A DNA stretch of 64,000 bases, taken from Nostoc sp. C052. Lineage in GTDB: Bacteria > Cyanobacteriota > Cyanobacteriia > Cyanobacteriales > Nostocaceae. Below, in pieces: positions 62,690-64,000 of this stretch. Position 1 is the first letter of the stretch. Every line of letters begins with the position of its first letter. The stretch covers positions 3,410,001 to 3,474,000 of the forward strand of contig NZ_CP040272.1 of assembly GCF_013393905.1 (NCBI RefSeq), given 5' to 3'. Position numbers and translations under genes: made by a program. Under the pieces are notes generated by a model. The model worked only from the letters and a program-made list of their open reading frames with translations, ran no database searches and had not been told where the DNA came from.

Positions 62690-63875
62690 CTGATCCGGAA
62701 ACTAATGAGTTACGAATTTCCCAAGCTTGCTCAAGCAGCTTAAACCATCTTTTTTGCAGTTGTGCCATTGACAGCCCTAAAGTTTTTGCTATTTTTTCAT
62801 CAGCTTGTCCTTGTTGCTTCAACTCTAATAAAGACCGTTGCTTATTGTCCAGCTGTGCTGTGTAGACTTGCCATTGCTGCGGAGTTAAGCCCAAATTTGT
62901 ATGCAGAGAAGCTTCCAGCCATTCGTGAACTAATTCCCAACGGTGCAACAGAGCAAACCGAATCAAATGATACTTAAAGCGCTGTTGCAAATAATCTCTC
63001 TGACGAGGGGTTAAACCTAAAACTGACTCAATTTCCTGTGCTGATAAATCCTGGAGGCGGAGAGAAAAATAATCAGCGCAGTCAGATTGTTGTCGTTGTT
63101 CGAGATAATTCATTAATTCCGTAACCACAACGGAGCGCAAGGTGTCTTCTTCAGGTTCAGGTTCGGCTTGCGTTGCCATTGTAGAGCGCAATTGATGTAC
63201 TGCTGGTTCTTCCCAAGAACCATCACCTTCATTATTGCTACCCTCTGAGGCTTGTTCTATATCTACGCTGGTTTCTGGGGGCTGCTGTTGAGAAAAAGTT
63301 TGGGCGCGCAGGATAATTAGTTGCTGCTGACGACCTGGTAAGGGAATGCGTCGCTTGCCGTAGCGCTCAGTAAATGCCATATACTCGGACAATTCCAAGA
63401 GCGTTTGCGGGCGATAAGTTGCACCGAGTTGATTTTCTCGCCGGAAAGCGTTCAACGCTTCCAGATAAAAACTCTGGAGGAAATCTTCAATGATCGTCAG
63501 CCGCCCTTGATAGCTCAATTGCCTCTGAGGAGGATTAATATATCGATAAACAATTGCACTCAGAGTACTGTGTAATTCGACCCTGCCCCGATTTGAACCC
63601 AACTGATAGTACCTGAGACACTGTTGCAGCCGATGCCGAGCCAGGGTCAGCGCCGAGCTTTCTACAGTTCCAGAAGCTTGGATACGTTTGCTTTCATGAC
63701 AAATCCGGTAGACTTCGGTGGTGATACGTCTTGCTACGTCGTGGCAATTCTGTTCCGAAGCTTTGGTTGACTGCTGAAACTCCTTGGACAGGAGTTGAAA
63801 GATCACCTCCACGCCTGTAGAATTTTCTCCCAGAATAGTTGCAGATGGAATAGTTGCGGTTGCGGCTGAATTCAT
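62670..63875 (-). CDS. hetZ: HetZ-like heterocyst differentiation regulator
   Basis: 401 residues from the ATG at 63875 (MNSAATATIPSATILGENS), the length I recall for HetZ; the ATG at 63890 adds five. HetZ is needed early in heterocyst differentiation and is a target of HetR. The sequence is helical, with a Glu-rich acidic linker (about 205-250) and C-terminal sigma-region-4-like helix-turn-helix segments (DEKIAKTLGLSMAQLQKRW near 365-385, and LTPRQRDYLQQRF near 300). It overlaps patU by 20 bp, so translation may be coupled. Only about 110 bp upstream are in the window, too few to show the expected HetR site. Confidence 0.75.
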   Translation of the reverse strand: MNSAATATIPSATILGENSTGVEVIFQLLSKEFQQSTKASEQNCHDVARRITTEVYRICHESKRIQASGTVESSALTLARHRLQQCLRYYQLGSNRGRVELHSTLSAIVYRYINPPQRQLSYQGRLTIIEDFLQSFYLEALNAFRRENQLGATYRPQTLLELSEYMAFTERYGKRRIPLPGRQQQLIILRAQTFSQQQPPETSVDIEQASEGSNNEGDGSWEEPAVHQLRSTMATQAEPEPEEDTLRSVVVTELMNYLEQRQQSDCADYFSLRLQDLSAQEIESVLGLTPRQRDYLQQRFKYHLIRFALLHRWELVHEWLEASLHTNLGLTPQQWQVYTAQLDNKQRSLLELKQQGQADEKIAKTLGLSMAQLQKRWFKLLEQAWEIRNSLVSGSGASTHE

Positions 63876-64000
63876 AGTCTCGGTTTTCAAAAGACCCTAA
63901 CTTACTTAAATACAACCTGTAGGACTTTGGGTATTGGCTTTTTTGGTTTTACGTATAAGCTAAACGCAGACCAATCCTACTATTGAGGATGTGGCTGATT

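Noticed and set aside
1..64000. CRISPR array, tRNA or rRNA gene
   Set aside because: The tandem repeats seen are heptamers or G-rich tracts with no unique spacers, and I found no cloverleaf or rRNA-like sequence by eye; a tRNA scan would settle this.

Overview
The window comes from a filamentous, heterocyst-forming cyanobacterium of the Nostoc/Anabaena group. It carries psbA (photosystem II D1), psaX (photosystem I), ndhB, a cyanobacterial ppc, a CYP110-type P450 beside a sesquiterpene synthase, and a hetZ-patU-like pair of heterocyst genes. The octamer GCGATCGC (HIP1) recurs throughout, and heptamer tandem repeats, G-rich repeats and small hairpin elements fill most gaps between genes, as is typical of Nostoc chromosomes. 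I see no rRNA, tRNA, CRISPR array, prophage or intact insertion sequence.

Layout. 0-10 kb: ppc (cut by the left edge, with a repeat-derived insertion), an SGNH/MBOAT pair likely to O-acylate a cell-surface polymer, and psbA. 10-20 kb: an orphan beta-class DNA methyltransferase, an SGNH esterase, larE, a hybrid histidine kinase, a LivH/NatD-type amino-acid permease, psaX, lipA and a response regulator. 20-35 kb: a signalling island around a terpene synthase-P450 minicluster. It holds an 1891-residue Ser/Thr kinase-ATPase-GAF-histidine kinase and three smaller kinases with near-identical catalytic cores, two of them paired with separate sensor proteins (FIST and methanogen-output-domain). 35-42 kb: ndhB, then a probable zinc-responsive operon (Zur-like box, COG0523 GTPase, WD40 protein, small secreted CxCxxC protein), then small unknown genes and an AIM24 protein. 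42-49 kb: envelope proteins, a MacB-like permease with its HlyD-type adaptor, a NADAR protein and a TPR protein. 49-55 kb: a phosphoribosyltransferase, a family-4 uracil-DNA glycosylase, a GNAT protein and a three-gene ABC-2 exporter. 54.8-58.9 kb: a compact defence-like island with an XRE regulator, paired operator-like repeats, a single-chain methyltransferase-specificity-nuclease protein, and a convergent acidic gene of unknown function. 58.9-64 kb: a transglutaminase-fold membrane protein that has lost its catalytic Cys and His, then patU- and hetZ-like genes.

The best candidates for something little described are the restriction island with its M-S-R domain order and regulator, the Zur-box operon that joins a metallochaperone GTPase to a WD40 protein and a cysteine-rich exported peptide, and the group of paralogous kinases around the terpene cluster. 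A second theme is interspersed repeats entering coding sequence: ppc, lipA and a GNAT gene each appear to translate repeat-derived DNA in frame. All functional calls rest on motifs read by eye; no database search was run.
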